A stretch of 64,000 nucleotides of DNA from Rhexocercosporidium sp. MPI-PUGE-AT-0058 (lineage: Eukaryota; Ascomycota; Leotiomycetes; Helotiales), in assembly GCA_020746875.1 (NCBI GenBank), contig JAGTJL010000012.1, positions 62,001 to 126,000 on the forward strand, written 5' to 3'. Within the stretch, counting starts at the first letter, position 1. Every line of letters begins with the position of its first letter. This document shows, piece after piece, positions 60,145 through 64,000 of the stretch. Made by a program: the position numbers and the translations under genes. A model generated the notes under the pieces. That model worked only from the letters and a program-made list of their open reading frames with translations. It had not been told where the DNA came from and searched no databases.

Positions 60145-60738
60145 AGAACTTTTCTTTCTGTTTAGGATTTCGAGGTTTGAAAGCTCCTAGCGTTGATAAA
60201 AGTTCAAGTGGGGTGGGTGAGTGAGAAGAAGAGGGTCGGCGACCAGAGGAGAAGAAATTGGAAATTGGAAGCTCTTTATATGGTGATGTGGTGTGGTGTG
60301 ATGTGATCTGTGAGTGGTTTACATGTGGTCTGTTGTGTTCACGTCACGACTTCTGTTCTGATATGTGAGTGAGACGCGGAGATGGAGGTGAGTGTTGACA
60401 TCATCACTTAAGGAGACAGCGGGACGAGCCGAGATAGGTGCCACGCCGCACACCACGAGGCCATCAGGGCAGCTAACTTTAAGGTACTTGAGATGGCATT
60501 TTGGAAATGCCATTGCGATGGCTATCGGTAAATAGTGAATTTACCCAGGTACTTAACTGTATCTGTGGGATTGGGGTTTACAGGATGACACTCATACTTT
60601 ATATGAGTGAACATGTTCGATTGATCAGATGCCATTCCAGGCGCAAAGCGAAAAGTCCACGCGGATTTTAAATTCATAACCATATAAACTTTTGTCTCAT
60701 TGAAATGCATAAATCATCCTCTCCACAGCAAACGTAAT
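60145..60738. other. Spacer between NTF2-like gene and AGM1
   Basis: It is the presumed promoter of the NTF2-like gene and the 3' flank of AGM1 (both minus). No gene seen. Confidence 0.5.
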
Positions 60739-62402
60739 TCACTTCGCACCACCCTCCTGCCTACAAATCCCCGCAACCTTCCCCGCCAAATCGTCAGCCT
60801 CGCTCCTCGTCGCCGCCTCCGCATATACTCTAACCGCATCCTCAGTTCCCGACGCTCTAGCAAAACTTCTGCCATCCTTAAATTTCTTAACCAGAGCGTC
60901 AATCTGCTCCTGCAGGCCTTGCGGCTCGACTAATTTCCGCTCAGCATCTGTAGTTTTGAAGAGATTTCTGTCGCCGACTTCCACGCGTACGAGGCGGTTG
61001 GGTAGGTCGACGTAGGTGAGATCCCATTCGCGGGGTGTCCAGGATTTGTGGGCGAGGATAGTCTCAACGAGGAGCATGTCCGAAAGGGCGTCGCCGACGG
61101 TTTGGTTGATGAGGTCGGTTAGGGCGCGGAGGGTTTCGAGGGCTTGCGCTTGAGCTGGGGATTCGGGTTCTTTGGTTTTGAAAGCCTTGAGGGCTTGTTG
61201 GGAGAAAACGACTGTTCCGTGGCCGTTGGCTTCGAAGTAGACTCCGACATCGAATTTGGTGGCTGCGTGGTGGAGCCATTTTACCCCAGTAGGTGTGCAG
61301 ACCACTGGGAGTCCGAGGGACTTCTCAACGTACTTTGTTGAAGCTCCATTTGCGTATGCGGTTTGTACAACACCAATCTTCAACTCGTCTGAGAGTCTTG
61401 CTTCGCGGGCTAGATCTCCAATAAATGAAGCTGCAAGAGTAGCGATTTTGTCTCCGTCAAGAAGGCGGAAACCATGTTCTGGGTCGTTGAAGTAGTAGAT
61501 GATACGATCTGCATCTCCGTCTAGGGAACAGCATCGCTCATTTGGACCTGCTTTCGATGATGGAGGTGCTCTCTGCTTTGTCTTGACATAATCTGCTCCG
61601 CACTGAGAGTGTTAGTTGGAAGTCTCAAAAGTGGCATGCTACTTACCTCATGGTTCAACACCTCAGCCTTCAGGACATCATCGTTCAAGATCTTTATCTC
61701 AACACCCTCTGATGCCTTTGGCAAATATTTTAGCAACTCGGCCAACTTTGGTCCACCAACACCATTGGCACAATCAACAGTGACTGGCCCGACGGTCTTC
61801 TTCCCCTTCATAGCTCGCACAAATGCCGCAGCCAGCTTCTCGTAGTATCCCTTCTCACTGACCTCTCCATAGCTTTGTGGTGTGCCCTCTGTATTCGTGC
61901 ATCTCGTGAGGTAATGCAATTGAGGAGTCGTGAGAAGCTTGTAATCTGTATATTCCGCACCGGCAGCCTCAAGAGCATCCACCAAAGCCTGCACCAATTT
62001 TGGTCCACTCGGTCTGGTATCCCTAGCATAGATAACTCTCGCAGGTGTCGCAGGGTTGATCTTCAGCTTCTCCTCCAAGCCTTTGTACACCTTAGCCACA
62101 TCCTCGTTCTTTGCATTGGCGAGCTCGGTCGAGTATGCCTCCCAGGTGTTCTCCAGCATCTCTCCCATTGGATCCACGAGCTTGACACCATTATCTTCAG
62201 GTGGATTGTGGGAAGCTGTGATCATAACACCAATTGTCTGTCCGCCGAGTTTACGGGATCGCAGAGCTGCGACCAGACCAACGCGGAAGACCACGCTATC
62301 GAGGAGGGTAGCTTTCATTCTAAACCCCGCAGTGCCATACTGGAAAACACGATCTGCAGGCTTTGGGTGCTTGTCCGAGGCGGCAAGGATTTTGGCGTCC
62401 AT
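60739..62402 (-). CDS. AGM1: Phosphoacetylglucosamine mutase
   Basis: Exons 62402-61647 and 61602-60739 give 539 aa. The four alpha-D-phosphohexomutase blocks are present: the active-site Ser loop TASHNPPEDNG, the metal loop DGDADR, the sugar-binding loop FEANGHGT, and the phosphate-binding loop RASGTED near the C-terminus. FEANGHGT and the overall length mark the AGM1/PCM1 branch. It converts GlcNAc-6-phosphate to GlcNAc-1-phosphate, the step before UDP-GlcNAc, so it feeds chitin, N-glycan and GPI synthesis in the cytosol. It would also supply substrate to the GT2 and dehydrogenase encoded 12-16 kb away, though the gene is probably a general housekeeping one. Confidence 0.96.
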
Positions 62403-63015
62403 GATTGCGATTGACTGTTGTGGAGATGAGGAAGAGTAAGGGAGGGGAGAAAGGGGAACTGTTCTCTTATGAACAGGGTAAAGTGAGATGCTCGTAAAGA
62501 AGGGCAGATCTTGTCAAGGAGGGGAGGGAGGGGAGGGCAAAAGGCACAGCCAGCCGCTGTCTATCAAGCTTTGGATTTCGCTGCTATTTTAGTCCGAACT
62601 TTCAACAACTGGGCTTAGAGCAGCTCTTCACCGCTTTGAGGGGAGAAGGAGGGGCGGAGGGGCAAGTGCATGAGAAGATACGATACGATGCGGTGCGATG
62701 CAGTTGGAATGCCTGTCCGTGATCCTTGTGGGCGCCAAGCCGTGGATAGTCACGTGGACTCGCGTTTTCCCTGACGCGTTGAAGCATGCATCTATGCATC
62801 CATCGTGTGAACATCAACATCCTCTTCCCATCCCCGCATTCCTCTTCCTCTCCTTGCAGCCTCAATTGCTAGCCTCACCACCTTCACTTGACTATGGTCA
62901 GCGGAACGTGTTGCTAGGCATCATCAGCTTGCTCATCAATTGCTCTCAATTGCACCCGAAAGCACTCAATTGCTCCCGATTCTCAAATACATATCCCACC
63001 ACCTTGACCCCCACC
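62403..63015. promoter_or_regulatory. Divergent promoter region of AGM1 and MUS81
   Basis: A 613-bp gap between outward-facing starts. An ACGCGT element (MluI cell-cycle box) is at 62774-62779, about 240 bp before MUS81, and a CACGTG is near 62752. No gene is seen. Confidence 0.5.
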
Positions 63016-64000
63016 ATGCCGGACTGCCCCAACGAGCTCTGGCATAGTCTCGCCCTGGAGTGGCTTGCAGAGGCCCGGAATAGGAACAGTAAAGGGGTCC
63101 AGACATACAAGAAAGCCTGCGATTCCCTCAAAGCATGTCCCTTCGAGCTGCAGCATCCATCTGAGGCAGTACAGCTTACTGGCTGGGGACCGAAGCTGGT
63201 TGAGAGATTGACCAAGGATCTCCAAAGTTATTGCGATGCCAACAACATGCCAATGCCTCAGAGGCAAAACAAGAGGAAGAAGAAGGCTGCTGGACCTGGG
63301 GGTGAAGAACCAGGTAGCGATGAGGAGCCAACAACACCAAAGAAGAAAGCAAGGAAGACCAAGCCCTACGTACCAGGATTTCGGACTGGTCCGTATGCTC
63401 TGCTTATTGCTCTATCGACACAAGAAAAGGGCTCGAGGGAAGGCATCACGAAATCACATTTGATTGAGCTCGCACAGCCGCATTGTGATTCATCTTTCTC
63501 AGCACCAAGCGATCCCACGAAGTTCTATACTGCCTGGAACTCGATGAAGACGTTGCAGAACAAGGACATGGTATACGAGAAAGGCAGACCGACTCGTCTG
63601 TACTACCTTACGGATGAGGGCTGGGACGCTGCGGAAGCACTGTTGAAAACAGTAGATCCCACTCAAGGCAGGTTGGACAAGTTTACAGCAGCCGATAGGA
63701 CAGCCCGCGACTATTCGGACAACGAGGGTCTTTCGGATATGGAGAGACCCGTCCGACGCTCTAATACCAGAGCCTCGGAGTCTCCAAAGAAGTCCACTGT
63801 CCCAGACATCGTTCCTCAGGGAAAGCCTGTGTCTTCCTCCGCCGATCTCCCGGTCTTTACGCCGATTATTTTGGAGCCAGGATCCTTCACCGTGGAATTG
63901 GTTCTAGATGTACGCGAAATTCGTGCCAAGTCAGATCGTGACTACATGGAGAAGAACCTCACGTCAGGAGGCATCAAACCTATAATGCGAGCACTTGCTT
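63016..64000 (+). CDS. MUS81: Crossover junction endonuclease MUS81, N-terminal part (runs off the window)
   Basis: The frame is open from ATG 63016 to the window end without introns. The N-terminal HhH region reads SLALEWLAEARNRNSKGVQTYKKACDSLKACPF, then LTGWGPKLVERLTKDL. A basic linker (KRKKKA, KKKARK) and a winged-helix region follow (FRTGPYALLIALSTQEK ... RPTRLYYLTDEGWDAAEALL). The beginning of the ERCC4 nuclease domain is LVLDVREIRAKSDRDYMEKNL. The catalytic ERKxxxD motif would be beyond the end. With EME1, MUS81 cuts branched DNA such as stalled forks and recombination intermediates in the nucleus. Confidence 0.95.
   Translation, partial: MPDCPNELWHSLALEWLAEARNRNSKGVQTYKKACDSLKACPFELQHPSEAVQLTGWGPKLVERLTKDLQSYCDANNMPMPQRQNKRKKKAAGPGGEEPGSDEEPTTPKKKARKTKPYVPGFRTGPYALLIALSTQEKGSREGITKSHLIELAQPHCDSSFSAPSDPTKFYTAWNSMKTLQNKDMVYEKGRPTRLYYLTDEGWDAAEALLKTVDPTQGRLDKFTAADRTARDYSDNEGLSDMERPVRRSNTRASESPKKSTVPDIVPQGKPVSSSADLPVFTPIILEPGSFTVELVLDVREIRAKSDRDYMEKNLTSGGIKPIMRALA

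Noticed and set aside
63016..64000. MUS81 treated as truncated
   Set aside because: The frame is open to the last base; the missing nuclease motif is simply beyond the window.

Overview
The window is nuclear DNA from a filamentous ascomycete (Pezizomycotina, most likely Leotiomycetes; the class is an inference from protein resemblance). Genes are split by short introns (about 40-180 nt) with GTAWGT-type donors and CTAAC-like branch sites. Typical fungal families are present: PRMT1, BRF1, MUS81, phosphoacetylglucosamine mutase, peroxygenase, CBM18 proteins and a HET domain. I see no operon, CRISPR array, rRNA gene or convincing tRNA.

Layout. 0.3-5 kb: a broken alcohol-oxidase-type GMC oxidoreductase and a 655-aa unknown. 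5-9.5 kb: gene-poor, with one possible coding relic. 9.5-18.5 kb: a small unknown, a 3-hydroxyacyl-CoA-dehydrogenase-like protein, a secreted CBM18 wall protein with sequence lesions, and a Na/Ca exchanger-family transporter. 19.8-30.2 kb: a GFA-family protein, a secreted heme-thiolate peroxygenase, a PHD-finger protein, an SRPK-like kinase and a mitochondrial class III CoA-transferase. 30.9-42.6 kb: an accessory-looking stretch with an unknown, a decayed HET gene with recognisable exon structure, a stand-alone NIF3-type PII-like protein, an unknown 305-aa gene, a TA-flanked MITE next to a GNAT gene, a 53-aa basic protein and a frameshifted choice-of-anchor B protein. 42.9-51.1 kb: a likely extracellular polysaccharide locus. 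53.3-64 kb: conserved housekeeping genes (BRF1, PRMT1, an NTF2-like protein, AGM1, and MUS81 running off the window).

The most interesting unit is 42.9-51.1 kb. A secreted CBM18-flanked CE4 polysaccharide deacetylase is transcribed divergently from a bacterial-style UDP-N-acetylhexosamine 6-dehydrogenase, followed by a membrane GT2 that resembles chitin synthase but has an altered ED(R) motif. Together they could make a uronic-acid-containing, partly deacetylated amino-sugar polymer: the dehydrogenase makes the UDP-uronate, the GT2 polymerises and exports it, and the deacetylase modifies it outside. That chemistry is inferred, not shown.

Exon boundaries were derived by hand from splice signals and reading phase. 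Where all phases close I give exact coordinates; where they do not, I say so.
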